DNA of 46,759 bases from contig DIMS01000115.1 of NCBI GenBank assembly GCA_002425685.1, positions 76,567 to 123,325 of the forward strand. Direction: 5' to 3'. The notes beneath the pieces were generated by a model. It was not told the DNA's origin. It was given only the letters and a program-made list of their open reading frames with translations, and did no database searches. Of this stretch, positions 1-8,146 are shown one piece after another (the stretch's first letter is position 1; each line of letters opens with the position of its first letter). This stretch comes from Synergistaceae bacterium UBA5560 (GTDB lineage Bacteria > Synergistota > Synergistia > Synergistales > Aminiphilaceae). A program made the translations under genes and the position numbers.

Positions 1-22
1 AATCCCGTTGGGACCGCCATTT

Positions 23-98
23 GCCGGTGTAGCTCAGCAGGTAGAGCAGCGCACTCGTAATGCGCAGGTCGGCGGTTCGAGTCCGCCCGCCGGCTCCA
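23..98 (+). tRNA. tRNA-Thr (anticodon CGT)
   Basis: A complete cloverleaf can be folded by eye. The 7-bp acceptor stem pairs 23-29 with 88-94 (one G-T pair), followed by discriminator T95 and an encoded CCA at 96-98. The D arm has GCTC/GAGC, the anticodon stem GCGCA/TGCGC encloses loop CTCGTAA, and the T arm is GGCGG-TTCGAGT-CCGCC. The anticodon CGT reads ACG, so the tRNA carries threonine. No second tRNA is seen next to it. Confidence 0.95.
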
Positions 99-169
99 TC
101 TTCAAGCCGTTGATCGCGGCGGAAGATTTTGGCAGATGTGTAGCTAGCGGTGCATCGTGAGCGCATGGA

Positions 170-196
170 AAAACCCCTCCTTTCCGGAGGGGTTTT
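170..196 (+). terminator. Rho-independent terminator after tRNA-Thr
   Basis: An 11-bp perfect stem (170-180 with 186-196) has loop TTTCC. The A-tract before the stem and the T-tract inside its 3' arm would let it work in either direction. It most likely ends the tRNA transcript. Confidence 0.75.
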
Positions 197-339
197 CGTG
201 TTTACGGAGCCGGTGCCCGTTGCCGAATCCGTTCCTGCGCGAAAAGCCCTTTTCGAAGCCGCTCTGCCTGCGGTCGGATTTGGGGTAAGGGACGTGTTTC
301 CACAATGGAGTGTGCGCGCTCGCGGCAATGCTTCGCCGG

Positions 340-363
340 TGCATTCCCGGCCTGGGGAATGCA
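340..363. repeat. 9-bp inverted repeat upstream of the phosphatase gene
   Basis: TGCATTCCC (340-348) is mirrored exactly by GGGAATGCA (355-363) across a 6-nt spacer, 30 nt before the start codon at 393. No T-tract follows, so an operator or a 5' hairpin is as likely as a terminator. Function is not shown by the sequence. Confidence 0.4.
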
Positions 364-392
364 ACACGACGTGAGAGAAAGGGTTTGACGCC

Positions 393-1049
393 ATGACCGA
401 ATTGCACCAGAAACGACTGCTTTTCGCCCGCCACGGGGAGACGGAATGGAACAATTCGTTTCGTTACCAGGGGAGAAGCGACATCCCGCTCAACGAGACA
501 GGGAGGGAGCAGGCACGTCGCCTGGCACGTCGGGTTGCCGCCTGGAAGCCGGAAGTGATCGTCGCAAGTCCTCTCGACAGAGCGCTCACCACGGCGCGCC
601 TTCTCCAGGAGGCGTGCGGGAGCGACACGACACTTCTGGTCCGCGATGGACTTGCGGAAATTCATTTCGGCGAGTGGGAGGGACTGTCCGTTCTTGAGGT
701 GCGGGAGCTCTACGGTGCGCTCTATCGTCGATGGAGGGACGATCCCGTCGGAGTGGTTCCTCCCGGTGGAGAATCCTTCGAGGATGTTCTGCAGCGAGTC
801 GGAGACGTGATGCAGGAGCTTCTGGAGAGCACTTTTTCCCGCATCTGTTTTGTCTGTCACGGAGGAACCATCAGGGCTGCCGTCACCGCTCTCCTCAAAC
901 TCCCCTCGTCCTTTGCCTGGCGTATGCGTCTCGACAACTGTGGTCTGGTCGGCGTCGATGTGTGGGGAGATCACGTGATGCTCGGTTTTCTGAACGATGC
1001 GCTGCATGTGCGGACCGGGGACGAGATCCTCCTCCCCATTCCGGAATGA
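393..1049 (+). CDS. Histidine phosphatase family protein (phosphoglycerate mutase-like)
   Basis: This 218-residue cytosolic protein belongs to the histidine phosphatase (PGAM/CobC/GpmB) superfamily. The N-terminus has the RHGETEWN signature, with the phospho-accepting His at residue 14. The second catalytic His is in the CHGG motif near residue 156, and an acidic AEIHFGEWEG segment lies near residue 90. The whole catalytic set is therefore present. Family members act on alpha-ribazole phosphate, sugar phosphates or other small phosphoesters, and the sequence alone does not choose among them. The ATG at 393 lies just ahead of the signature, as usual for this family. The next gene encodes a sigma factor; no functional link is evident. 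Confidence 0.85.
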   Translation: MTELHQKRLLFARHGETEWNNSFRYQGRSDIPLNETGREQARRLARRVAAWKPEVIVASPLDRALTTARLLQEACGSDTTLLVRDGLAEIHFGEWEGLSVLEVRELYGALYRRWRDDPVGVVPPGGESFEDVLQRVGDVMQELLESTFSRICFVCHGGTIRAAVTALLKLPSSFAWRMRLDNCGLVGVDVWGDHVMLGFLNDALHVRTGDEILLPIPE

Positions 1050-1073
1050 CTGATGGCGCTTCGCGCGTTCTCC

Positions 1074-1082
1074 TGCTACAAT
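1074..1082 (+). promoter_or_regulatory. Possible extended -10 promoter for the sigma-factor gene
   Basis: TGCTACAAT at 1074-1082 matches an extended -10 element (TGn plus a near-consensus hexamer). It sits about 50 nt upstream of the ATG at 1135, in the only gap before that gene. No good -35 element is seen, so this is tentative. Confidence 0.3.
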
Positions 1083-1134
1083 CTCCGGGAGACGACGACG
1101 CTGTTTTCCGGCGCCCCGAGAAGGAAGTGGCGGC

Positions 1135-1755
1135 ATGAACGATGAAGCGTATCGGAGAGATGACGCAAGTACCGGGGGGGCGCCTCTCCGCCTCTCTCGG
1201 GAAGAGGAGGCCCGATTGTGGGTCCTGGCGAAGGCCGGTAATGACGAAGCGCGGGAACGCTTGATTCTCACCTATCGCTCGTTGGTATTCTGGTTGGCGA
1301 AGAAATTTCACGTGTCCAGAGCCTCTTTCCCGGATATGATTCAGGAGGGTATGCTGGCGCTTATTGATGCGGTGGACCGTTTCGAACCTGAAAGAGGCTT
1401 TCGTTTCGCTACCTTCGCGTACTACCGCATTCGGGGAAAAATGGTGAACTTTCTGCAGCGGGTGGAGGCCAGAGCGCCTATTCCGGTGGATGAGGACGAA
1501 CATGTCCAGGTCGAGGAAACGGATCAGGATCGGCTGGATTGGGCGATCTCCCTTGAGGAAGGGCTGGCACGACTTCGGGGGCGCGAAGCCGAGGTGGTGC
1601 AAGCGCTCCTTGTTGAGGGAGAAAAGGCGCGGGTCTATGCCAAGGATCAGGGAGTGGATGTGAGTCACATTTATAAGATCCAACGAAAAGCGATGGCGAA
1701 ATTGCGTGTCCTTCTCGGCATCGACGAACCACAAACGGACTCTCGAAGGGGATAA
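1135..1755 (+). CDS. Sigma-70 family RNA polymerase sigma factor
   Basis: This 206-residue protein has sigma region 2 (about residues 30-105), including the core-binding and -10-reading stretch DMIQEGMLALIDAVDRFEP and the aromatic FRFATFAYYRIRGKM segment. A region 4 helix-turn-helix lies at about residues 150-195 (VSHIYKIQRKAMAKLRVLL). Regions 1.1 and 3 are absent or very short, so it is an alternative sigma factor and not the housekeeping one. An AAGGAAG ribosome binding site precedes the ATG at 1135. It is followed after 46 nt by a single-TM protein and then bamA. That arrangement could mean envelope-related regulation, but nothing in the sequence identifies a regulon or an anti-sigma factor. 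Confidence 0.85.
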   Translation: MNDEAYRRDDASTGGAPLRLSREEEARLWVLAKAGNDEARERLILTYRSLVFWLAKKFHVSRASFPDMIQEGMLALIDAVDRFEPERGFRFATFAYYRIRGKMVNFLQRVEARAPIPVDEDEHVQVEETDQDRLDWAISLEEGLARLRGREAEVVQALLVEGEKARVYAKDQGVDVSHIYKIQRKAMAKLRVLLGIDEPQTDSRRG

Positions 1756-1801
1756 ATTCAGAGCAGGATATACTTCCTGACTCCCCTGAACGGACGAGAG
1801 A

Positions 1802-2473
1802 GTGGTAGCCATGGAACGGAACGTACGTCGGATTTCCAAATGGATCGAGCGGTGTGCTCTCGCGTGCAGGCTCAAGAAATGGCCCGAAGCGCTGCTGGAG
1901 ATCGAATGTGCCAGGGCAGAACTTGAGACGGTCAGAAGCGGTCTGTGGGAGCGCGCCGAAGAAGAATCTCTCGGGAGAGTGCGTGTTTCTCCGCGGGAAT
2001 GGGTGTTCCCCTTTCGGGTCGCTCTGGTGGGAGGCATGCTGCTTTTGTGCGCGGCCCTTCCCCTTTCCACGGAGGATCCGGGATTTTCCGCGTATTCCGT
2101 GGCGAGGAACTCCGTGACGGTGCTGGAATTCGTAACACCCGACGAAAGAGATCTTCTTCGGGCGATGCGTTCTTCCCTGAGCGAGTGGGCGGAGCGGAGC
2201 GGAAGTTCAAGCGGGACCGATGTGCCTCTTCGGGCGGAAAGCACGGTTGCCGCCGTTCCCCAAGGGGCGGAACGATCTGTTTCAGCTCGGGGGACGACGC
2301 GGGTTTCCCCGCCGTCCGCGCTTCTTGTCGTGCGGGAGCGTGCAGAGGAGAAGGAAAAGAGAGGGACTGTCCCTCTGGAGGATGTTCTGGCTCTGGTGCA
2401 GAAAGGGGAACGTGCCCTGCGGGAAACGGCGGTCCCTGTGGTGGAGGAGAGCGGAGAGACCTTGGCCCCTTGA
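1802..2473 (+). CDS. Hypothetical single-pass membrane protein
   Basis: I do not recognise the family. The predicted 223-residue product has a basic, Cys-containing, probably helical N-terminal part (residues 1-65) and one hydrophobic segment at about residues 70-88 (VALVGGMLLLCAALPL). The rest, about 130 residues, is Ser/Glu/Arg-rich and low in complexity. The likely topology is N-in with a C-terminal extracytoplasmic domain. GTG at 1802 is used as start; ATG at 1811, three codons later, is equally possible. Its position directly after a sigma factor, with a cytoplasmic head and one membrane span, is reminiscent of anti-sigma proteins, but no known anti-sigma motif is seen. Confidence 0.6.
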   Translation: MVAMERNVRRISKWIERCALACRLKKWPEALLEIECARAELETVRSGLWERAEEESLGRVRVSPREWVFPFRVALVGGMLLLCAALPLSTEDPGFSAYSVARNSVTVLEFVTPDERDLLRAMRSSLSEWAERSGSSSGTDVPLRAESTVAAVPQGAERSVSARGTTRVSPPSALLVVRERAEEKEKRGTVPLEDVLALVQKGERALRETAVPVVEESGETLAP

Positions 2474-2554
2474 GTGTGGGCCCGTAGGGATTTCTCCGGA
2501 AGTGTGCCCCGTCGTTCGGGATAAGGGAATTTTTCTGGGGGGAGTGGGTTTCGG

Positions 2555-4297
2555 GTGCGGCGAAGAACGCCATACGTCTTTCTCATGACAATGCTGCTGC
2601 TATTGAAGGTTTGCGCGGGGTGGGCGGCGGAGCCTATCGTCACGGGGCTTTCCGTCGAGGGAAACCAGCAGGTGGTCTCCCAGCATATCCTTGCCACGGT
2701 GAGTACCAGGATCGGCGAACCGCTGGATCGGGAGCAGCTCCGGAAGGACGTGGAGGCCATCTACGGCTTGGGGTTCTTTGCCGTGGTGGATGTCCAGCTC
2801 GTTCCCCAGGCGGATGGCGTTCAGGTAGTCTATGTGGTCAGGGAAAACCCCATGGTGAAGGACATTCGTTTCTTGGGGAATACGATCTATTCGTCGGAAC
2901 AACTCCTGCGCGTCGTCTTCACCGCTCCGGGGACAATCTTCAACCGGGTCTTCTTCCAGAACGACCTGCAGCGCATCCGGGAGAAATACCAGAAGGACGG
3001 TTATGTCCTCGTGCGGGTGGAAGATGTTCAGATCGAGGATGGAATCATCAAGGTCCGCATCCTCGAACCGCGTGTGGGGGACATCATTATCCAGGGCAAC
3101 AAGAGGACCAAGACCTACGTCATCGAGCGGGAGATCAAGCTGAAAAAGGGTGATCTCTTCAACTCCACGATACTTCGGCATTCCCTCAACAAGCTTCAGG
3201 GAATGGGTTACTTCGAGGATGTGAACGTCGGCTTCGAGCCCTCGGAGACGCCCGACGAAGTGACGCTCGTCCTCACCGTGGAAGAGCAGAAGACCGGGCG
3301 GGTCACTTTCTCCATCGGCCACGGATCCGAGAGTGGCTGGAGCGGAGGGCTCGGCTACGAGGACAACAACTGGCAGGGATTGGGGCACCGTGCTTCGGTG
3401 GGGTTCGAGACGGGAGACCGGGAGCAGTACTGGCTCAGTTACGAGGAGCCTTACATGGACGAGTCTCACTACGCTTGGCGCGTGGGCGTTTATAAGCGCA
3501 AATGGATCGATCAGGACCGGTATAATAAAGAGGACGGCTCCTTCAAGGTTCGCTACGACCAGGAGAAGCAGGGGATCTATGTTGGAGCGGGCAAGAAGTT
3601 CTCCCATGATTCCAAGCTGAGCTGGTATCTCACGGCGGACTGGCACGAGAATGAGATCCGCGTCATCTCCGGCGATTTCGATGACACGGACTACATCCGG
3701 GGGCATCTCCTCGCGGGAAAGAACTTCTCTCTCACGGGAACGCTCCAGCGGAACAACGTCGATTCCTACCTGTCCTATCCCAAGGGGGACATCGAATCTC
3801 TCAACGTGGAGCACGCCATGGAGGCGCTCGGTGGCGAATTCAGCTACACCAAGTACTGGATCGAGGGAAAGTACTACACGCCCGTGAAAGGCTTCGAGAA
3901 ATACATCGACACGTTCGGTGCCATTACGGAGGACAACCCGGTGATCTTCGCCGCTCGAGTCCGGGCTGGATTTTCCTCCGGAGAAATCCCCTGGGCGGAA
4001 CAGTATTTCCTCGGTGGATCCAACACGCTCCGAGGCTTTAAGGACGACGAGTTCGAGGGGGCGGAGATGTTCTTGGCGAATCTCGAGCTCCGTGTTCCCA
4101 TGGAAAAGACCTTTTCCCTGGCGGTTTTTTACGACACGGGGAACGCCTGGAAGGACGACAAGAGCTTCAGTTTCTCCGACCTACAGAACTCTTGGGGGGT
4201 GGGCGTGCGTGTTCGGACGCCCCTGGGAAACATTCGCCTCGACATCGCCGAGGGAGATGAAACGCGAACGCATTTCGGATTCGGAGAGCTGTTCTAG
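2555..4297 (+). CDS. bamA: Outer membrane protein assembly factor BamA (Omp85)
   Basis: BamA folds and inserts beta-barrel proteins into the outer membrane. The 580-residue product has a signal peptide (about residues 1-25, cut after CAGWAA). Three POTRA domains follow (about 27-98, 99-172, 173-245), then a roughly 335-residue barrel. The barrel contains the LRGF motif of the Omp85 family and ends in FGFGELF, with the aromatic last residue typical of outer-membrane barrels. Three POTRA domains are fewer than the five of E. coli BamA. The start is GTG at 2555, preceded by a G-rich ribosome binding site. It opens the long lipid A cluster, as in other diderm lineages where bamA neighbours lpxD. 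No skp/ompH gene is found between bamA and lpxD here. Confidence 0.92.
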   Translation: MRRRTPYVFLMTMLLLLKVCAGWAAEPIVTGLSVEGNQQVVSQHILATVSTRIGEPLDREQLRKDVEAIYGLGFFAVVDVQLVPQADGVQVVYVVRENPMVKDIRFLGNTIYSSEQLLRVVFTAPGTIFNRVFFQNDLQRIREKYQKDGYVLVRVEDVQIEDGIIKVRILEPRVGDIIIQGNKRTKTYVIEREIKLKKGDLFNSTILRHSLNKLQGMGYFEDVNVGFEPSETPDEVTLVLTVEEQKTGRVTFSIGHGSESGWSGGLGYEDNNWQGLGHRASVGFETGDREQYWLSYEEPYMDESHYAWRVGVYKRKWIDQDRYNKEDGSFKVRYDQEKQGIYVGAGKKFSHDSKLSWYLTADWHENEIRVISGDFDDTDYIRGHLLAGKNFSLTGTLQRNNVDSYLSYPKGDIESLNVEHAMEALGGEFSYTKYWIEGKYYTPVKGFEKYIDTFGAITEDNPVIFAARVRAGFSSGEIPWAEQYFLGGSNTLRGFKDDEFEGAEMFLANLELRVPMEKTFSLAVFYDTGNAWKDDKSFSFSDLQNSWGVGVRVRTPLGNIRLDIAEGDETRTHFGFGELF

Positions 4298-4343
4298 GTC
4301 GCTGCGGAATGACGTCGCCGAAAAAGGACGGCGCCGTTCCGCA

Positions 4344-5621
4344 GTGAGGGAGAACGCTTTCTCCGCCGCAAAAAACGGAAGGGCTGCGGCTGCATCTGGG
4401 CTCGCAGCCCTTCTGTTGCTCGTGGTGTTCACGGGGCCCGCCTTTTGCGGCGTGGCCCTGGAGGGACTTCCGGAGTGGCTCGAACGAGTGGCCCTCCGGA
4501 GTCTCACGGTGGTGTGGGACGAAGTCGTCCCTCGCCCGGTGGAGGCAGTGGAGAAGGAAAGAGTCCTTTCTCTCGTCGCGTCCCGCCTCTTTCAGGGATA
4601 TGTCGTTCGGAGTGCCCGCGTGCACGGAAACGATGCACGCATTGTGTTCCAGGCAGCGGCGGAGTTGCCTTTCGAGTGGAGTGTGGCTCTCGCCTACGGA
4701 AACCTTCCTTCACCTCCCGCAGAATGGCTTGCTGAGGACACTGCGGCTCTTGTCCCCGCCGTTGCAGGCGCCTTGGAGGGGGTTCCCCTCGAAGCGCTTT
4801 CCTGGGGGGACGAGGCCTTTCGGGAGTTTGTTCGGGATCTTGCCCGGGAGGCATTGCCGGGATGGGACGCTATTCCTCTGGTCCGTTTGCGGGAACGCGG
4901 GGCGCAGCTTCAGATACAACTCGTTCCACGTCCTCCGTTGGTGCTCGCCCTCGTTCCGCGGCTCCGTTCGGCAACGTTGCCTCTCATGTTGCGGAAAGAT
5001 CTTCACGAGAAGCTCCTGATGGATCTTTCTTCTCTCGCCGGATTGCCCGTGCCGTGGGTGGAGCGCCATCGCGACGATGTCGAGAGATGGGCGGGAGAGG
5101 TTCTCTCCGAGAGGAATACCGTTCGGAACGCTCGTGCCAGGGTGGATGTGGTCTTTGCCCCCGAAACGCTTGCCCCTCTCGATGTGCGCGTGGAGAGCGG
5201 GAAATACGCCATTGCCGCCTGGGTGGCGGCGTATGCGGGGACCGACGATCGTTACGGCGAGATCGGCCTTCATCTCGGAAGGAAAGCACAGCCTTGGTCA
5301 GGCTGGGAAGTCGAGCTGTATGGAGAGTGGATCGCCGCATTGAACGATTTCGCGGTGGAAAGTCGTTGGGGAGTCCGCTGGTCGCCCTGGGGTGAAGCAT
5401 GGCTCGGCGCGGAAGTGGCGTATCCGGGAGAAACGTTGTGGTGGCGTCTCTGGATTGACGGAGCGAAACCGGGACGCCCCTACCTGTGGTGGCGGTGGAG
5501 TGAAGACTATGGCAACAACGGTGGAGTGGGATGGCGGCTCACGGAGCACCTCTCCCTTGAGGTTCATTACGACGAACGCGACAAAGACGAGGTGAGCCTT
5601 CGTGCAGTGGGAAACCTGTAA
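4344..5621 (+). CDS. Exported protein of unknown function between bamA and lpxD
   Basis: I do not recognise this family. From GTG at 4344 the product is 425 residues. It has a clear Sec signal peptide: a basic n-region, a Leu/Val-rich core at about residues 17-30, and a likely cut after GPAFC-G or nearby. The C-terminal 130 residues are rich in Trp and alternate hydrophobic and polar residues (for example YLWWRWSEDYGNNGG), as in outer-membrane beta-strands. An in-frame ATG at 4257 would overlap the end of bamA by 41 nt and add a long charged leader, which fits an export signal less well. The place usually held by the skp/ompH chaperone gene is taken by this gene. An envelope role is inferred from position and signal peptide only. 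Confidence 0.65.
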   Translation: MRENAFSAAKNGRAAAASGLAALLLLVVFTGPAFCGVALEGLPEWLERVALRSLTVVWDEVVPRPVEAVEKERVLSLVASRLFQGYVVRSARVHGNDARIVFQAAAELPFEWSVALAYGNLPSPPAEWLAEDTAALVPAVAGALEGVPLEALSWGDEAFREFVRDLAREALPGWDAIPLVRLRERGAQLQIQLVPRPPLVLALVPRLRSATLPLMLRKDLHEKLLMDLSSLAGLPVPWVERHRDDVERWAGEVLSERNTVRNARARVDVVFAPETLAPLDVRVESGKYAIAAWVAAYAGTDDRYGEIGLHLGRKAQPWSGWEVELYGEWIAALNDFAVESRWGVRWSPWGEAWLGAEVAYPGETLWWRLWIDGAKPGRPYLWWRWSEDYGNNGGVGWRLTEHLSLEVHYDERDKDEVSLRAVGNL

Positions 5622-6753
5622 TCCTCCGGCGCGGTGCGCTGTGTACACGCTTGCGGAATTGGCGGGACGAGTTGCTGGTACCCTCTGGGGAGACGGAATG
5701 TTTTCCGTCCGGGGGCTTTGCACTCCCCGGGAGCCTCGGGAGGAGCACTTGGCCGTGGTGTGGCGTCGGGAGTTTCTCGAAGAACTTCCCGAAGACGTGC
5801 CCGTTCTCGTTCCCAAGGGGTGGCTTTCCTCTTCTGGTGCGACGCGGAGCGGCATCGAGGTGGCGGATCCCCGCCGGGCCATGATTGCCCTTGTCCCCTG
5901 TTTCTTCCCGACCGTACATCGCTCTCCCGGAGTACATCCCACAGCGGTGGTGCACGCTGCGGCAAGCATTGCTTCCACGGCTTTCGTCGGCCCCTGTTGC
6001 GTGGTGGCGTCCGGCGCGCGTATCGGGGAACATGTCGTGCTCGAGGCGCAGGATTACGTGGGAGAGAACGCGGTGATCGGCGACGGCACGCGAGTCGCCC
6101 CTCTCGTTTCGATATGTAGCGGAGTTCGTGTCGGAAAAAACTGCAGGTTCCATTCCGGAGTCGTTCTGGGAGCTGACGGTTTCGGTTTCATTCAGGACGA
6201 ACGAGGGGAGCAGGTCAAAATTCCTCAGGTGGGTTCCGTGGAGATCGGTGATAACGTGGAAATCGGGGCCTGTTCCACCGTGGATCGGGGTACTCTTGGA
6301 AACACCGTTGTCGGGTCTGGAACCAAAATGGATGATCACGTCCACGTGGGACACAACGCCCTGGTGGGGAAAAACTGCATTCTTGTGGCCTTCACGGGGA
6401 TTGCCGGAAGTGCGGTCCTGGGCGACGGTGCGATTCTGGCTGCCCGAAGCGGTGTGGCGGAACACGTTCGGGTGGGGGAGAAAGCCGTTCTTGCGGCCAA
6501 TGCGGGTGCGACGAAGGATGTCGCCGCAGGAGCGCTTGTCTCGGGGTTTCCCGCCCGGGATCATAAAAAGGAGCTGCGTATCCAAAGTGCCCGGGGACAT
6601 CTTCCTGAACTGATGGAACGTCTGCGTGCCCTGGAGAAGGAAGTCGCGGTCACGTCGAAACAGATACAGGCCCTGTCTGTCCGGGAAGGTAGGGCCGAGG
6701 TCTCGTTCTCGGATTCCAGAGGCACGGAGAAGTCCGGAGGCGATGTCTCATGA
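5602..6753 (+). CDS. lpxD: UDP-3-O-acylglucosamine N-acyltransferase LpxD
   Basis: LpxD adds the second hydroxyacyl chain, from acyl-ACP, to UDP-3-O-acyl-glucosamine in the third step of lipid A synthesis. The 383-residue product has the N-terminal uridine-binding region (about residues 17-85). A left-handed beta-helix of hexapeptide repeats follows (about 110-320), and a C-terminal helical segment lies at about 335-360. The HVHVGHNA stretch contains His251, matching the catalytic His of E. coli LpxD. The GTG start overlaps the previous gene by 20 nt and has a GAGGTGAG ribosome binding site 5 nt upstream; a GTG at 5641 has no such site. Its stop overlaps the lpxC start. Confidence 0.93.
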   Translation: MQWETCNPPARCAVYTLAELAGRVAGTLWGDGMFSVRGLCTPREPREEHLAVVWRREFLEELPEDVPVLVPKGWLSSSGATRSGIEVADPRRAMIALVPCFFPTVHRSPGVHPTAVVHAAASIASTAFVGPCCVVASGARIGEHVVLEAQDYVGENAVIGDGTRVAPLVSICSGVRVGKNCRFHSGVVLGADGFGFIQDERGEQVKIPQVGSVEIGDNVEIGACSTVDRGTLGNTVVGSGTKMDDHVHVGHNALVGKNCILVAFTGIAGSAVLGDGAILAARSGVAEHVRVGEKAVLAANAGATKDVAAGALVSGFPARDHKKELRIQSARGHLPELMERLRALEKEVAVTSKQIQALSVREGRAEVSFSDSRGTEKSGGDVS

Positions 6754-7616
6754 GTTTCGGAGGATCCCTGCGCCATGCCGTGGAATTTTCCGGAACGGGG
6801 CTCCACTCCGGAGAGTTTGTCCGTGTACGGGTTGCGCCGAACGGAGGCAAGGGTATTCGAATCGGTTCCGGGGGGCGTTTTTTTGCGCTGGAACAGGGAA
6901 TTCCCAACGGCGACGGCCGGGGAAGCCGCGTTCTTTTTCCGGGTGACCCACCCTTCCAGGTGCTCACGGTGGAACATCTTTTTGCGGCGGTGGCCGGTCT
7001 CGGCATCGGGGACATCGACATGGACGTGGAGGGAGGCGAAATTCCCGTTCTCGACGGGAGCGCCCTTCCTTTTGCCGAAATGCTTTACGAAGCTCGGGAA
7101 ATGTCCTCGGCGGGTTCCCACAGCCCCGAAAGAGGCTGTTTGCGTCCTTTCGCACCCATCGTCGTGACGGGATCAAAAGGGGATCGCCTCATTGCCGCAT
7201 CTCCCGCAGAAACGGCGAGGGTCACCTATGTGCTCGACTATTCTCATCCTCTCGTGGGGACCAGCACTTTTTCCTTCGCGCTCGGCGACGCCGAAGCCTT
7301 TCTCTCGGAAGTGGCCGGGGCGAGAACCTTCGCGCTTCTCTCGGAGGTGGAGGGACTGCGTTCCCGGGGACTCGCCAAAGGAGGCTCTCTGGAGAACACG
7401 GTGGTGGTAGGGGACGATGGCCTGCTCAATCCCGGGGGGTTGCGTTTCCCAGATGAATACGTGCGCCACAAGGTCGTCGATCTTGTGGGAGACCTTCTTT
7501 TGCTTGGAATGCCTCTCCATGCGCATGTCGTGGCCCTTCGGGCGGGTCACGCCCTGCATCTCGAATTCGTACGCCGTCTGCGCCGTTTGGCCGCAACGGC
7601 TCACTTCAGGGGATAA
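6750..7616 (+). CDS. lpxC: UDP-3-O-acyl-N-acetylglucosamine deacetylase LpxC
   Basis: LpxC removes the acetyl group in the committed step of lipid A synthesis and is a zinc enzyme. The 288-residue product has the TVEHLFAA motif (zinc ligand His76) and HKVVDLVGD (ligands His240 and Asp244). It also has the GHALH motif near the C-terminus that holds the catalytic His. The length is normal for a stand-alone LpxC. The ATG at 6750 overlaps the lpxD stop as ATGA, a sign of translational coupling. LpxC is fused to FabZ in Bacteroidetes, but here fabZ is a separate downstream gene after an 80-nt gap. Confidence 0.95.
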   Translation: MSFGGSLRHAVEFSGTGLHSGEFVRVRVAPNGGKGIRIGSGGRFFALEQGIPNGDGRGSRVLFPGDPPFQVLTVEHLFAAVAGLGIGDIDMDVEGGEIPVLDGSALPFAEMLYEAREMSSAGSHSPERGCLRPFAPIVVTGSKGDRLIAASPAETARVTYVLDYSHPLVGTSTFSFALGDAEAFLSEVAGARTFALLSEVEGLRSRGLAKGGSLENTVVVGDDGLLNPGGLRFPDEYVRHKVVDLVGDLLLLGMPLHAHVVALRAGHALHLEFVRRLRRLAATAHFRG

Positions 7617-7696
7617 AGAAAACGGAGGGTTCGCTCCGCTCGTGATATCGGGAGCGTGAAGAAGTCCAGTCTCGTGTTGTCGGGAGGTCGAAGGTC

Positions 7697-8146
7697 GTGG
7701 ATATCGGAGAGATCATGCAACGTCTTCCCCATCGCTATCCTTTCCTGTTGGTGGACCGTATTTTGGAATGTGACGAAAACCATGTTGTCGGACTGAAGAA
7801 TTTCACCATGAACGAGCTTTTTTTTCAGGGACATTTCCCCGGCGAGCCCGTTGTACCGGGAGTCCTTCTGCTGGAAGCCATGGGACAGGTCGCCTCCATG
7901 CTCGTGAAGAACCTTCCCGGAGGGGATGATCTCGTGGCCTATCTCACCAGCGTTGACGAGGCGAAATTCCGCAGACCCGTTCGTCCCGGGGATCAGTTGA
8001 TCACCGAGGCGAAGGTCGTCAAGGTGAGAGGACGGCTCGGCAAGGTTTCCACCGTCGCAAGAGTGGACGGTGCTCCCGTGGCCGAGGCCGTCTTGGGGTT
8101 CGTGCTTTCCAGAAGTCTCCAGCAGAAGGGACAGGATGAAGAATGA
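7697..8146 (+). CDS. fabZ: 3-hydroxyacyl-ACP dehydratase FabZ
   Basis: FabZ dehydrates 3-hydroxyacyl-ACP in fatty-acid synthesis and so competes with LpxA and LpxD for the same substrate. The 149-residue hot-dog protein has the QGHFPGEPVVPG loop with catalytic His46 and the LLEAMGQ helix with catalytic Glu60, spaced 14 residues apart as in studied enzymes. The start is GTG at 7697. The gene lies between lpxC and lpxA, a common arrangement that links membrane phospholipid and lipid A supply. The lpxA start overlaps its end by 4 nt. Confidence 0.95.
   Translation: MDIGEIMQRLPHRYPFLLVDRILECDENHVVGLKNFTMNELFFQGHFPGEPVVPGVLLLEAMGQVASMLVKNLPGGDDLVAYLTSVDEAKFRRPVRPGDQLITEAKVVKVRGRLGKVSTVARVDGAPVAEAVLGFVLSRSLQQKGQDEE

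Larger units (their letters stand above)
99..392. other. Non-coding gap between tRNA-Thr and the first gene
   Basis: No convincing gene is seen. The stretch holds a rho-independent terminator (170-196) and a short perfect inverted repeat (340-363). Short open frames are present on both strands, but they lack recognisable domains and good ribosome binding sites. Confidence 0.5.

Noticed and set aside
895..2760. Long open frame on the minus strand (about 620 codons)
   Set aside because: It lies opposite four well-supported + strand features, has Ser/Arg/Pro-rich sequence without any domain, and is expected as a shadow in GC-rich DNA.
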